Origin: a virus
DNA: 34,188 bases
IMG/VR virus record: IMGVR_UViG_3300030106_005280
Location: 1 to 34,188 of that record
Reading direction: 5' to 3' (one strand)
Under the pieces are notes generated by a model. That model had not been told where the DNA came from, searched no databases, and was given only the letters and a program-made list of their open reading frames with translations. The position numbers were made by a program, and so were the translations under genes. Shown here piece by piece: positions 5,270 through 12,208 of this stretch; the first letter of the stretch is position 1; the number at the start of each line of letters is the position of its first letter.

Positions 5270-5593
5270 ATGAAAACAAAAACGGATATTAAATATGAGG
5301 CTTGGCTGGCTGCTAAATCTTTTTCGGAAGAGGACGAAAAGTCCGACGGTGATAACCAGCGTGTACCGCGTCCACCTCCCCCCAAAGGAAGACCCAATCC
5401 CAGTCCAGTGGCCGAGCCCGAGCCGGAAGAAATCGATCTTGCCATGGCGGAGATAGAAGCCCAATGGGGCGCGGATCGTGAGGTCGCGAAGTTCTACGCT
5501 ACCACGCGAATCTATTTCCCCGGCGCTAAGATCGTCGATGTCAGGAAGAAAGCCACTCGTCAATCAGACGTTGAGGACGAGACAGTCGATTAG
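5270..5593 (+). CDS. Protein of unknown function with proline-rich linker (107 aa)
   Basis: Not recognised. Residues 1-30 are helical and charged, followed by a proline-rich linker (RVPRPPPPKGRPNPSPVAEP) and a helical C-terminal part (EIDLAMAEIEAQWGADREVAKFYATTRIYFPGAKIVDV). It is the only rightward gene between two leftward units. Its 3' end overlaps the 3' end of the prim-pol/helicase gene by 53 nt, tail to tail, so the two transcripts are complementary there. Reading frame and codon use look coding, and the reverse-strand alternatives in this stretch do not. The absence of a ribosome-binding site at the ATG, together with the structured leader, suggests controlled translation. Confidence 0.6.
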   Translation: MKTKTDIKYEAWLAAKSFSEEDEKSDGDNQRVPRPPPPKGRPNPSPVAEPEPEEIDLAMAEIEAQWGADREVAKFYATTRIYFPGAKIVDVRKKATRQSDVEDETVD

Positions 5594-7424
5594 CGATGAT
5601 CTCGACGCTCTCTCCTGTGAGCGCTAGTTCCTTAGCTCTTTGCTTCGTTGACCGGCTCGATACCAGATGACGTTCGTCTGTCACTGTGCTGGCCCCGAAC
5701 CCAACCCATTGAACTCTGTCGTGTTCCTCCGTCCACTCCCTGACTTTCCCATACCGCAGCTCCATCACCATGTAGAGATTGGACATCACCGGCAATGCTG
5801 ATTGAAGCATGGGCCAGACAGGCGTTGAGTATGTCATGTCGTGGATGGCTGCGTTCTGTTTTGCAGTCTCTTCATCCTGGAAAACCTGGGCCACCCTGAT
5901 CTGTGTGTCCAAGACAGTGAGCTGGTTGGTTGAGCCAGCCTCACGGCCCATGCCGTTCTCTCCGGGTTTGTTGCTGTGATGAACGAGGATCACAGACATA
6001 CCAGCATTGCGTAAACGAACGGCGAGGCCGTTCACCTTAGCCCATTCATCCGCTGAGTTCTCGGCGAGGCCGGGGAAGGCGCTGCGGATCGTGTCGATCA
6101 CGACAACATCAGGCTTCACCTCATCGACCAGACGGGCAAGCTCCAGCCGTCCCTCGTTTGTCTTGAGATTAATTTCCCCATTATCCACAAAGGGTGCCCA
6201 TATCTGGAGGCGATCTTCAGCCTCACCGTGCATTTGTCTTAGCTCTGACAGACGGCGGGCGATGGTTCCCATGCCCATCTCGAAATCGAGATAAAGAACA
6301 CGGGCTGGTTTGGATATCTCGAACGGGCCAAAGCGTCGGCTGCCGGTAGCAAGACATCCCATGGCATGTTGGACGAACATCGACTTGCCGTGACCGCTGT
6401 ATCCGTAAACCTGACAGATTGTCGCCGGAGGCAGCCACGGCTCGATCAGGTACTCGCGTGTCTTGGAACGCTCCATCAACTCTTCGGCGTCTGACATGGT
6501 TATCAAACGACGAGGGCCGGTCGAGACGGGCTTTTCTTCTTTATATATGTATGTGCCGTCCTCTGCGAAGCGCTCCGGGTGGTTGCGGCGCTCGGCTTCT
6601 TCCATCGACCGACAGGTAGCCTCGAACTCTGCCTCCCCAAGAGGCTCCTCAAAGAACTCGTTTTGAAATGCGTGGCACCGAACGCGCAGCTCTGCTCCAA
6701 AGACACCTTCGAGCACGCACTCGCTGGCGTAGGACATAACGCGCTCGTTGCGACTGTTGCCCAGACCTGTGGGGATTTTTAACGTAGACGGGAACCGTTC
6801 TTTAACGTAGCGGGCTGTGCGCTCCCACTCGTCGAGGAAGTCGTCGGGCCTACGAACAGCAACGTCGCTTAGATCGAGATCGGCGAACTCAAAGTGATGG
6901 GGGTCATCGCAAGACACACGAGGTCGCCAGTCGCGCCACTCGGGCATGTCTTCGATGTCGTGGCCAGTGGCGATAGCCCAGTCGTAGTTGGTCGACCCAG
7001 GAAGTAGCGCATAGCTTCCGTCTCCTCGGAAGTCGAGGCCGTCGATCCTCGGCCAGTCAGCGCCCCGGCTGTTGTTTCCAGCACGAGGGCCACGCCTGAC
7101 GCCATCTCTTGGGTGTGCGAAGTAGAGATGCTTACCGCGCTTTGTCGTGGCTTCGACGGGGCTAGTCATTCCAGCAGCGGCAGCAGCCGCTGCGGCCTCC
7201 TCGTTGTCGCAGTCCACGACCACGACGCCAGACAAATCGCCAGTGATTATGGCGATGTCGTCGTCCGGGTGATCTCGCCACCAATCCTCAATCTCGTCAG
7301 ATGTGGGAAGCTCTGTCTGGAATTTTTTCCACGAAAAGCGAGGCCGCTTTGTTTCGGGCTTAATTGGTATTATTGACCAGCCTCGGTCTAGGTACTCCAT
7401 CGCTTGATTTAGTTTGTCGCTCAT
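5541..7424 (-). CDS. Bifunctional prim-pol / RecA-like helicase replication protein
   Basis: 627-residue replication protein. Residues ~8-160 form an archaeo-eukaryotic type prim-pol domain: catalytic DxD in VVVVDCD (Asp71, Asp73), His99 in RGKHLYF, and Asp131 in GLDFRGDGSYALLPGS. Residues ~310-560 are a RepA/AAA_25-type hexameric helicase ATPase: Walker A GYSGHGKS (341-348), strand LYLDFEM, Walker B VVVIDTIRSAF, and HHSNKPG followed by GREAGSTNQL. Residues ~593-625 look like a small helix-turn-helix (KELALTGESVEIIANRLSRP). It would prime and unwind the phage origin, leaving elongation to another polymerase. AGGG lies 7 nt before the ATG, and the upstream Cro-like gene overlaps it by 65 nt. 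The frame is intact and of usual length for this fusion. Confidence 0.92.
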   Translation of the reverse strand: MSDKLNQAMEYLDRGWSIIPIKPETKRPRFSWKKFQTELPTSDEIEDWWRDHPDDDIAIITGDLSGVVVVDCDNEEAAAAAAAAGMTSPVEATTKRGKHLYFAHPRDGVRRGPRAGNNSRGADWPRIDGLDFRGDGSYALLPGSTNYDWAIATGHDIEDMPEWRDWRPRVSCDDPHHFEFADLDLSDVAVRRPDDFLDEWERTARYVKERFPSTLKIPTGLGNSRNERVMSYASECVLEGVFGAELRVRCHAFQNEFFEEPLGEAEFEATCRSMEEAERRNHPERFAEDGTYIYKEEKPVSTGPRRLITMSDAEELMERSKTREYLIEPWLPPATICQVYGYSGHGKSMFVQHAMGCLATGSRRFGPFEISKPARVLYLDFEMGMGTIARRLSELRQMHGEAEDRLQIWAPFVDNGEINLKTNEGRLELARLVDEVKPDVVVIDTIRSAFPGLAENSADEWAKVNGLAVRLRNAGMSVILVHHSNKPGENGMGREAGSTNQLTVLDTQIRVAQVFQDEETAKQNAAIHDMTYSTPVWPMLQSALPVMSNLYMVMELRYGKVREWTEEHDRVQWVGFGASTVTDERHLVSSRSTKQRAKELALTGESVEIIANRLSRPQRLIDEWLSS

Positions 7425-7635
7425 CGTTCGCCCTAAAATAGTTGTCTAAGTTTATGTGTGGGTGTGCGGCCTTGATCCGACCGAGATTGGTCGACGAGAC
7501 AAAGTCCCGGCGTAGCCATCCGTATGGTGCAGTGCGGTGAACGCCGCAGATTTCTGCGACATTTCGAGCGCCTCCGCAGTCTTTAATGAGTGCGTTTATG
7601 TCGAGGCGTAAAGTTTTTCGTTTGTGATCTTGCAT
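7360..7635 (-). CDS. Cro/CI-type helix-turn-helix protein (91 aa)
   Basis: Residues ~12-60 resemble the small Cro-like repressors: INALIKDCGGARNVAEICGV gives helices 1-2, VHRTAPYGWLRRD is the recognition helix, and TNLGRIKAAHPHINLDNYF closes the domain. The C-terminal 25 residues are polar. It would bind operators in the 7.64-7.68 kb divergent region and set the balance between leftward replication and rightward recombination genes. It overlaps the prim-pol gene by 65 nt, so both are in one transcript. No ribosome-binding site precedes the ATG, and the predicted leftward -10 box lies only about 9 nt upstream, so its mRNA may be almost leaderless. Its role as repressor rather than Cro is not decidable from sequence alone. 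Confidence 0.75.
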   Translation of the reverse strand: MQDHKRKTLRLDINALIKDCGGARNVAEICGVHRTAPYGWLRRDFVSSTNLGRIKAAHPHINLDNYFRANDERQTKSSDGVPRPRLVNNTN

Positions 7636-7682
7636 AGCTGTTTTGTATAATATACAACTAAAGTATAGGCAAGGTGTATATT
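7622..7682. promoter_or_regulatory. Divergent promoter and operator region
   Basis: A perfect 15-bp palindrome TTGTATAATATACAA (7643-7657) contains a consensus rightward -10 box TATAAT (7646-7651), with TTGTGA 18 bp upstream (7622-7627). Leftward, TTGCCT, a 17-bp spacer and TATACA give a weaker promoter for the Cro-like gene. AAGGTGTATATTA (7671-7683) resembles the CGGTGTATTATA word at 5125-5136. Both operons also share an ACGAAAGGA ribosome-binding leader. A repressor on the palindrome would cover both promoters. Confidence 0.6.
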
Positions 7683-7702
7683 AAACAAACGAAAGGACTC
7701 TC

Positions 7703-8140
7703 ATGGATAAATGGGACATATTCAAAACGACGGACGACGAGGAGACCTCCCGTCCAGATGTCGACTACAACGCAGAGCGACTCAAAGCTCTGAGGACACT
7801 CGCCAGCGACTTTCACGACGCTATCGCTCAAGCCAATGAGCTACAGGAAACTGTTGATCGTTTGTCGGGTGAGATAGCCCACCTGTTTCCCGAAACCGCT
7901 GGGGAACAGATCGAACAAGTCGATGACATGCACGTTCGGGTCACACGAACAGAGCGATACAAGTGGGACAAGTCGGAGTTGGAGAGGGTCTTCGATCAAG
8001 GCGAGCTGCCACAGTACGTGTCGCGGAACCTCTCAATACACAAACGGACGTATGACAAATTGCCCGTCGAGGAACAGGCAAAGGTAGCTCATGCGCTCAA
8101 GAAAGAACTCAATTCACCAAAGGTCGAGGTAATAAAATAA
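7703..8140 (+). CDS. Coiled-coil protein at the head of the recombination operon (145 aa)
   Basis: Not assigned to a named family. Residues ~20-65 are helical with a heptad pattern (LKALRTLASDFHDAIAQANE, LQETVDRLSGEIAHLFPE). A short strand region follows (DDMHVRVTRTERYKWDKS), then a helical C-terminus (SELERVF, KVAHALKKELN). Proteins of this shape commonly precede Sak4/RecA-like ATPase genes in phages and may act as partners or regulators of that ATPase; this is inference from gene order. The ribosome-binding site is GAAAGGA, 8 nt before the ATG. Its stop overlaps the next start (TAATG), so the two are translationally coupled. Confidence 0.75.
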   Translation: MDKWDIFKTTDDEETSRPDVDYNAERLKALRTLASDFHDAIAQANELQETVDRLSGEIAHLFPETAGEQIEQVDDMHVRVTRTERYKWDKSELERVFDQGELPQYVSRNLSIHKRTYDKLPVEEQAKVAHALKKELNSPKVEVIK

Positions 8141-8898
8141 TGGGTTTCATGGACAATCTACCGTCTACGTCGTCGCTCACGACCGGGCCGACTAAGACGC
8201 TTTTCTATAGCCATCACGGTTATGGAAAGACTTATCAATGTCGCTTCTATGCAGAGCGTTACGGCAAAGGGCTCATCCTCTCGGGTGAGGCGGGGCTGAA
8301 GTCGCTTGAAGATGTCGACATTGACTTCCTGCCGTTCTCGTCTTGGGACGGAGAGCACGATCCAACCGAGGGGAAGTTCAGTTTTAAAGGCATCTGGAAG
8401 ATGATGCAGTCAGACGATTTTAAGAAAGCTGGCTACAAGTGGATCGCAATCGACAGCCTTACCGAGATGGGTGAGCGTTGCCTTGAAAAGTGTGAGAAGG
8501 AAAACGAACACAACCCCAACGGCTTTAAAATCTGGGCTGATTACAAACGCTCCATGCTCGGTGCTCTCAAGGCCATCCGCGATATGGACATGCATGTGTA
8601 TGTGACGTGTCTAGCGACGGAAGAAACAGACGCAAACGACAAAACACAGTACTGGCCAGCACTGCCGGGGAAGGGCGTCGCCAAACAGGTTCCTGCCCTA
8701 TTCGACCATGTAATGTGTGGCGTCCGAACCACCGAGACCACCGATGCAGGTATCCCTCGCGTCAAGCGCTGGATCGTCACCGACGAAGTCTCGGGTTGGC
8801 ACGGCAAGACACGTGATCCGAAGGGTGTCCTCAAGCCATTTGAGGAGTGCGACAACGTGACTGAACTTTTAAGCAAAATCTCAGGAGTAAAGAAATGA
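8140..8898 (+). CDS. Sak4-like RecA-fold recombination ATPase
   Basis: 252 residues of the phage nucleotide-binding (AAA_24/Sak4) family, single-strand annealing proteins with a RecA core. Walker A is in LFYSHHGYGKT (Gly27-Thr31), and Walker B is KWIAIDSLTEM (Asp105). A sensor-like strand MHVYVTCLATEE follows, with a C-terminal PALPGKGVAKQVPALFDHV segment typical of the family. The role would be pairing homologous DNA during replication and repair, working with the SSB encoded next. Start and stop overlap the neighbouring genes (TAATG and ATGA), and the order Sak4-SSB-nuclease is a classic recombination cassette. No key residue is missing. Confidence 0.9.
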   Translation: MGFMDNLPSTSSLTTGPTKTLFYSHHGYGKTYQCRFYAERYGKGLILSGEAGLKSLEDVDIDFLPFSSWDGEHDPTEGKFSFKGIWKMMQSDDFKKAGYKWIAIDSLTEMGERCLEKCEKENEHNPNGFKIWADYKRSMLGALKAIRDMDMHVYVTCLATEETDANDKTQYWPALPGKGVAKQVPALFDHVMCGVRTTETTDAGIPRVKRWIVTDEVSGWHGKTRDPKGVLKPFEECDNVTELLSKISGVKK

Positions 8899-9356
8899 GT
8901 GAATGGAATGGATTTGGTGACCTCGACTTATCAGATGTTGAGGTTACAGAACGCAAGGGCCGACTATCACCCGGTGAGTATACGGTTGTCAGCTCCGACG
9001 CGACGATAGAAACCCTTGAGGGCAACGCAAAGATTGTTCGCGTTGTTTTCACCGATGTGGGCAAGACGGGAGATATCCGAAACGATTTTCGGATGCACGG
9101 CTTCTCCGATGCTGCCATTCGGATCGGCAAAGAAAAACTCAAACAGTTCCTGATCGCCTCTGGTCACCCCTCACCAGACAAGCCGGGAGACATGAAGTCG
9201 CTTAACGGATTGTCTTGCCGCGTCTTTATAGGCATGGGGAAAAAATACACGGCGGGAGACGGATCAGAGAGGCAATACTCCGAGATTAAATCCTTCATGC
9301 CGGTCGGAGCTGCTGCGAAAACCGATAATGCTCTGGATGACGAGATACCCTTCTAA
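8895..9356 (+). CDS. ssb: Single-stranded DNA-binding protein (DUF669/SSB-like)
   Basis: 153 residues. The N-terminal ~110 residues have the beta-rich pattern of a phage OB-type fold (GEYTVVSSDATIETLEGNAK, then KIVRVVFTDVGK). The C-terminus ends in the diagnostic acidic SSB tail DDEIPF, which in bacteria docks partner proteins such as helicases and exonucleases. Its place between the Sak4-like ATPase and the exonuclease supports the assignment. It overlaps the previous gene by 4 nt (ATGA) and the next by 1 nt (TAATG). The fold call is by pattern, the tail is direct evidence. Confidence 0.87.
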   Translation: MSEWNGFGDLDLSDVEVTERKGRLSPGEYTVVSSDATIETLEGNAKIVRVVFTDVGKTGDIRNDFRMHGFSDAAIRIGKEKLKQFLIASGHPSPDKPGDMKSLNGLSCRVFIGMGKKYTAGDGSERQYSEIKSFMPVGAAAKTDNALDDEIPF

Positions 9357-10171
9357 TGCAAATTATGGACGCCGCCGATGTTGTCACGGCCATCGATGAA
9401 GGCTACTCGGCTTCCCCCGCCCATGAGCCGAGGGATTATATTGGTGCGTCCATCGTGGGGGAGGAGTGTCTGGCCCGTCTCTCCTACTCTCTCAGGGCTT
9501 TCCCACAAGACAAGCCTCCCCCACAACTGCAACGTATCTTTGCTTTCGGACACATGCTGGAAGACTTTGTTGTTCGCGACCTCAAAAAACGAGCGGACGT
9601 TCGCGTCTGGGAGACAGACGGACTCACTGGCAAGCAACACGCATACTCTGAACTGGGTGGTCATATCGTCTGTCACATGGACGGCCACGTCGAGATGGAC
9701 GATGGCGTTGTGCGTGTCTTGGAAATCAAATCAATGAACGACGCCAGCTTTAAAAAGTTTTTGAAGTCTGGCGTGAAGATTTCGCATCCTCGCTACTACG
9801 CACAAGTGCAGATGATGATGGCCATGGCGAATATGAATGAGACGCTCTTCATCGCCATCAACAAGAACAACTGTGCTTACCACGCTGAGATTGTTGAGAA
9901 GGACGACTTAGAGGTCGCTTTCCTAAAGCAAAAAATCTCGGCTGTGCTTAACGGCGACGCCGATAAAATCAGTGACGATCCGTTGGACTGGCGTTGCAAG
10001 GGTTGTTTCCACCGCAGCGTATGCTGGGAAGGTCTCGAACACAAAAAATGCACTGGCTGTGCCCACGCACAACCGAACGAAAAAGGTCTCTGGACGTGCG
10101 CCAAGACAGGCGATGAGGCTGTCAACATCTGCGACATGTTTGAGCCATACAGACCGAAGGACAAACAATGA
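9356..10171 (+). CDS. Cas4/RecB-like PD-(D/E)XK exonuclease with cysteine cluster
   Basis: 271 residues. The nuclease core shows Glu69 in FGHMLEDFVV, the signature CHMDGHVE with Asp109, then VLEIKS with Glu123 and Lys125, and the conserved Gln150 of the YYAQVQMMM helix, typical of RecB/Cas4 nucleases. The C-terminal region holds seven cysteines (214, 217, 223, 232, 235, 248, 259) that could bind a zinc ion or an iron-sulfur cluster, as Cas4 enzymes do. It would resect DNA ends to give single strands for the Sak4-like protein. Start and stop overlap both neighbours, so the whole cassette is one coupled transcript. No CRISPR array is present, so a Cas role is not implied. Confidence 0.9.
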   Translation: MQIMDAADVVTAIDEGYSASPAHEPRDYIGASIVGEECLARLSYSLRAFPQDKPPPQLQRIFAFGHMLEDFVVRDLKKRADVRVWETDGLTGKQHAYSELGGHIVCHMDGHVEMDDGVVRVLEIKSMNDASFKKFLKSGVKISHPRYYAQVQMMMAMANMNETLFIAINKNNCAYHAEIVEKDDLEVAFLKQKISAVLNGDADKISDDPLDWRCKGCFHRSVCWEGLEHKKCTGCAHAQPNEKGLWTCAKTGDEAVNICDMFEPYRPKDKQ

Positions 10172-10473
10172 AGTCGAGCGAATATATGACAATGATGAAG
10201 ACGCGAAGTCTTCTTCTGAAAGAAATTGATGTAAGCGCAGTCGCGGTAAATTCGATAAAGGGTCGCGTTGAATATGTCGAGATGAGCGACGGTGAGTACA
10301 ACAAAGCGATGACTAAATCGAGATATCTTGAAGAGCACATTGCCGATCTTAATCACCAAATTCGCATGATCGAGGCAGAGATTGAGGCCAAGACACACTC
10401 GGCAATTGAGTATGAAGAGCGGCCAGACGACCACCCCGATCTATTTAAAGAGGGTGATGATGACGAGGGATGA
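10168..10473 (+). CDS. Small coiled-coil protein of unknown function (101 aa)
   Basis: Not recognised. Residues ~1-40 mix helix and strand (AVAVNSIKGRVEYVEMSDGE), residues ~45-75 form a clear coiled coil (YLEEHIADLNHQIRMIEAEI), and the C-terminus is very acidic (DLFKEGDDDEG). The start overlaps the exonuclease stop by 4 nt (ATGA), so it belongs to the recombination operon. The acidic tail resembles protein-interaction tails of replication accessory proteins, but there is no motif to fix a function. Confidence 0.65.
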   Translation: MKSSEYMTMMKTRSLLLKEIDVSAVAVNSIKGRVEYVEMSDGEYNKAMTKSRYLEEHIADLNHQIRMIEAEIEAKTHSAIEYEERPDDHPDLFKEGDDDEG

Positions 10474-10780
10474 GTTTCTTGAGGCTGCGGGTGAGATAAT
10501 CAATGGGCAACGCGCCATAGATTATGGCCCAGCAGATGAGAACCACGACCGGATTGCCGAGATTTGGTCAGTTGTCTTCGGACACCCAGTTACTCGTCAG
10601 CAGGTTGTCGCGGCTATGGTCGGTGTAAAGCTGGCTCGGCTGGCTAATCCATTACAGCCAGACATGGATCACAAAGACACGTGGGTTGATATCTGTGGAT
10701 ATGGTGCTCTTGGTGGGGAGATGACTTCAGCCGCTGAACTCGAAGTGCGGCCCATCAAGAAAGGGTCTTCGGCCTTGTGA
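10460..10780 (+). CDS. DUF6378-type protein (106 aa)
   Basis: A small helical domain found in many phages and of unknown function. The recognisable pattern is FLEAAGEIINGQRAIDYG near the N-terminus, then NHDRIAEIWSVVFG, a helix VAAMVGVKLARLANP and DTWVDICGYGALGGEM. The layout of acidic and His residues in paired helices recalls the MazG/HisE-like all-alpha pyrophosphohydrolase fold, but the metal-binding ExxE motifs are not evident, so I do not call it an enzyme. The open frame extends upstream to 10382. I place the start at ATG 10460 (or 10457) because AGAGG lies just upstream and the domain begins there. It ends the rightward operon and overlaps the endolysin gene tail to tail by 54 nt. Confidence 0.75.
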   Translation: MTRDEFLEAAGEIINGQRAIDYGPADENHDRIAEIWSVVFGHPVTRQQVVAAMVGVKLARLANPLQPDMDHKDTWVDICGYGALGGEMTSAAELEVRPIKKGSSAL

Positions 10781-11182
10781 CCTGCGTAGGTCTATGTACT
10801 CGTTCATCGCGCTTTCCATGTCGCCGTCATGTTTACGGATGTCTGTGATGTGCCACGCTCCACCCCAACGAATTGGTACATCAAGCTCCATGGCCGCCTG
10901 TCGCATTGCATCCGCAATGTCGTCGTAAATGTTTAACTCCCAGCAAGCGCGATTATCTATATACCCCATAAGGTCAACAGCTCGGCCCAGAACATGTGGC
11001 CCCCACTGCTTAATCTTGGAGGCTCCTTTGTTATAAAGTTCGAGCTGCTCATCCTGCGTTCGTAAACCGCAGATAACACCAAAATCGTATTTGGTTAGTT
11101 TAATAGCCCTCTCCACGACAGAGACAAGCTGTTCATTCACACCTGATAGTCTGGCCTTACTGCGCTGCGATAAAGCGAACAT
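10727..11182 (-). CDS. Endolysin, M15-type peptidoglycan L,D-/D,D-peptidase
   Basis: 151 residues. Zinc-peptidase motifs of family M15C are present: His63 and Asp70 in WGPHVLGRAVDL, and the distal zinc histidine His146 in DGPHFEF. Between them comes IRWGGAW, where the more usual GGDW has Ala for Asp. The ~35 residues between that motif and PHFEF include YIDLRRSQGRRPF, an insert seen in phage endolysins of this type. It would cleave peptide cross-links in the cell wall at the end of infection. No signal peptide is present, so export depends on the holin. ATG 11182 overlaps the stop of the preceding gene (TGATG) and has AAAGGAGG 9 nt upstream, a very strong site. Confidence 0.9.
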   Translation of the reverse strand: MFALSQRSKARLSGVNEQLVSVVERAIKLTKYDFGVICGLRTQDEQLELYNKGASKIKQWGPHVLGRAVDLMGYIDNRACWELNIYDDIADAMRQAAMELDVPIRWGGAWHITDIRKHDGDMESAMNEYIDLRRSQGRRPFLDGPHFEFSG

Positions 11183-11409
11183 CAAACTTCCTCCTTTGGG
11201 ACAAAACAGTCGATAGTGGATATTGACCGTCCGGGGAAATGCTGGTTCGCCAAAACCTTTAACGCCGGAATGTTTTCCGAGACGTGCCTACGACAGGCTT
11301 CTTGCGTCCGAAAGTCCAAAATAGTCCCGTTGTAATGTGTGACGGTGACCGAATCGAACTCATCGCTAGATAAAAAGGGTAGGGACATGATTATGACAAT
11401 TACATACAT
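11182..11409 (-). CDS. Small protein with hydrophobic N-terminus in the lysis cassette (75 aa)
   Basis: Not recognised as a family. The first ~14 residues (YVIVIIMSLPFLSS) are hydrophobic and could serve as a short signal or membrane anchor. The rest is a small soluble domain with two cysteines (Cys39 in the helix TQEACRRHV and Cys69 in TIDCFVP), which could pair outside the cytoplasm. Its position between holin-linked genes and the endolysin makes a lysis-accessory or spanin-like role possible, but there is no lipobox or long coiled coil. GGAG lies 5 nt before ATG 11409; a later ATG at 11388 would remove the hydrophobic start. Confidence 0.65.
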   Translation of the reverse strand: MYVIVIIMSLPFLSSDEFDSVTVTHYNGTILDFRTQEACRRHVSENIPALKVLANQHFPGRSISTIDCFVPKEEV

Positions 11410-11411
11410 GG

Positions 11412-11633
11412 CTACTCCAATATCCTTACGTCATCCTCTGTTTCTATCCAGACACGAGCGCCACATGAGAGCGGCTTCTCGGGCCGATAGACCACTCGGC
11501 ACGGGCCAGCGATCTCAACGGTCGAGCCATAGTCATTTGATTTGTAGGTCTTGACCGTGAGGGGTGGGTTGGCCTCTCCTGTCTTGTGGTTCTTTCGGAT
11601 AACGTGTTGGTTGACGTGGACGAGCGTTCGCAT
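11412..11633 (-). CDS. Conserved small phage protein of unknown function (73 aa)
   Basis: The frame is open to 11858 but only the part from ATG 11633 looks coding, and that ATG is one base after the holin stop. The sequence (VHVNQHVIRKNHKTGEANPP, then LTVKTYKSNDYGS, VEIAGPCRVVYRPEKPLSCG, ARVWIETEDDV) belongs to a type I recognise as recurrent in diverse phages, with the end motif KPLSCGARVWIETE. It is predicted to be a small beta-rich basic protein. No activity is established as far as I know. It is coupled to the holin and to the next small gene (2-nt gap). Confidence 0.75.
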   Translation of the reverse strand: MRTLVHVNQHVIRKNHKTGEANPPLTVKTYKSNDYGSTVEIAGPCRVVYRPEKPLSCGARVWIETEDDVRILE

Positions 11634-11634
11634 G

Positions 11635-12039
11635 TCAGCTCCGCATATTGTTCCTGCCGGTGCCCTTGGCCTTGTCGAATGAGCGCATTCCGCCAAGCCC
11701 GAGCAAAGCCAAGACAAGACTGGTAAGCTGCTCTGTCTCGATTGCGGGCAACACGACATCGGGTGCCCAGATCGCGCAGGCCCATGAGGCAATAGGCCCG
11801 AACAGAGTTCCCCACAAAAGCCCGAGCCCTGTTCCCCAGAGGAGGAATGGCCTCGCACCAGACACGAACAAAGACGGATGCTTTGCGGATTCGACGTTTG
11901 CCTGCGCTTGAAGTGCGTCGAGAGAGATCATCTCTTTCCGCAGCTCGTGCTCTAGTTTTGTCTTGAGGTCTTTGTCGGAAACGAACTTGTCCAGAACTTT
12001 CCCAGCAACCCCAACTACCGATTCTGCTATACCCAGCAT
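11635..12039 (-). CDS. Holin, three-transmembrane type (GTA-holin-like)
   Basis: 134 residues. The N-terminal ~55 residues form an amphipathic charged helix (DKDLKTKLEHELRKEMISLD). Three hydrophobic segments follow at about 63-81, 82-100 and 105-118, the first two joined by Gly-Pro (SGARPFLLWGTGLGLLWG, TLFGPIASWACAIWAP). The motif HPSLFVSGARPFLLW is characteristic of the 3TM holin family found in gene transfer agents and alphaproteobacterial phages. It would open the inner membrane and let the endolysin reach the wall. AAGGAG lies 6 nt before the ATG. Confidence 0.88.
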   Translation of the reverse strand: MLGIAESVVGVAGKVLDKFVSDKDLKTKLEHELRKEMISLDALQAQANVESAKHPSLFVSGARPFLLWGTGLGLLWGTLFGPIASWACAIWAPDVVLPAIETEQLTSLVLALLGLGGMRSFDKAKGTGRNNMRS

Positions 12040-12195
12040 TCACTTCTCCTTCGCTTTTCTGTCGAGGAATTCTCGCGCCGTCTCACCCTCTTTTCGGTTG
12101 GCGAGGTAATCGGCTCGCATCGTCTCAAGGGCGAGCAGCCATGACTGGTAGCTGTCGATCTCCCAATCGTATTCGTCATTTCGCTTGCTCTCCAA
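12040..12195 (-). CDS. Small charged protein before the holin (51 aa, TTG start)
   Basis: Not recognised. A charged, helical protein (NDEYDWEIDSYQSWLLALET followed by MRADYLANRKEG and a Lys-rich end). The start is inferred as TTG 12195 because AGGAG sits 7 nt upstream, whereas the longer frame to 12273 would overlap the giant gene. Its TGA directly abuts the holin ATG. An ATG-started frame in another phase (12218) yields an Arg/Ser-rich sequence that looks like a shadow. It may be a holin-coupled regulator or a small virion protein; no evidence decides. Confidence 0.6.
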   Translation of the reverse strand: MESKRNDEYDWEIDSYQSWLLALETMRADYLANRKEGETAREFLDRKAKEK

Positions 12196-12208
12196 AACAT
12201 CACTCCTG

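Noticed and set aside
5132-5563. 143-codon and 60-codon frames on the minus strand opposite the gene at 5270
   Set aside because: They overlap the operator and structured leader, and their composition is not protein-like.
9356-10171. Cas4-like nuclease as part of a CRISPR system
   Set aside because: No repeats, spacers or other cas genes; neighbours are phage recombination genes.
10779-10792. Hairpin GACCT-GCGT-AGGTC at the convergent junction as a terminator
   Set aside because: Only five base pairs, no T-run on either strand, and lies inside endolysin codons.
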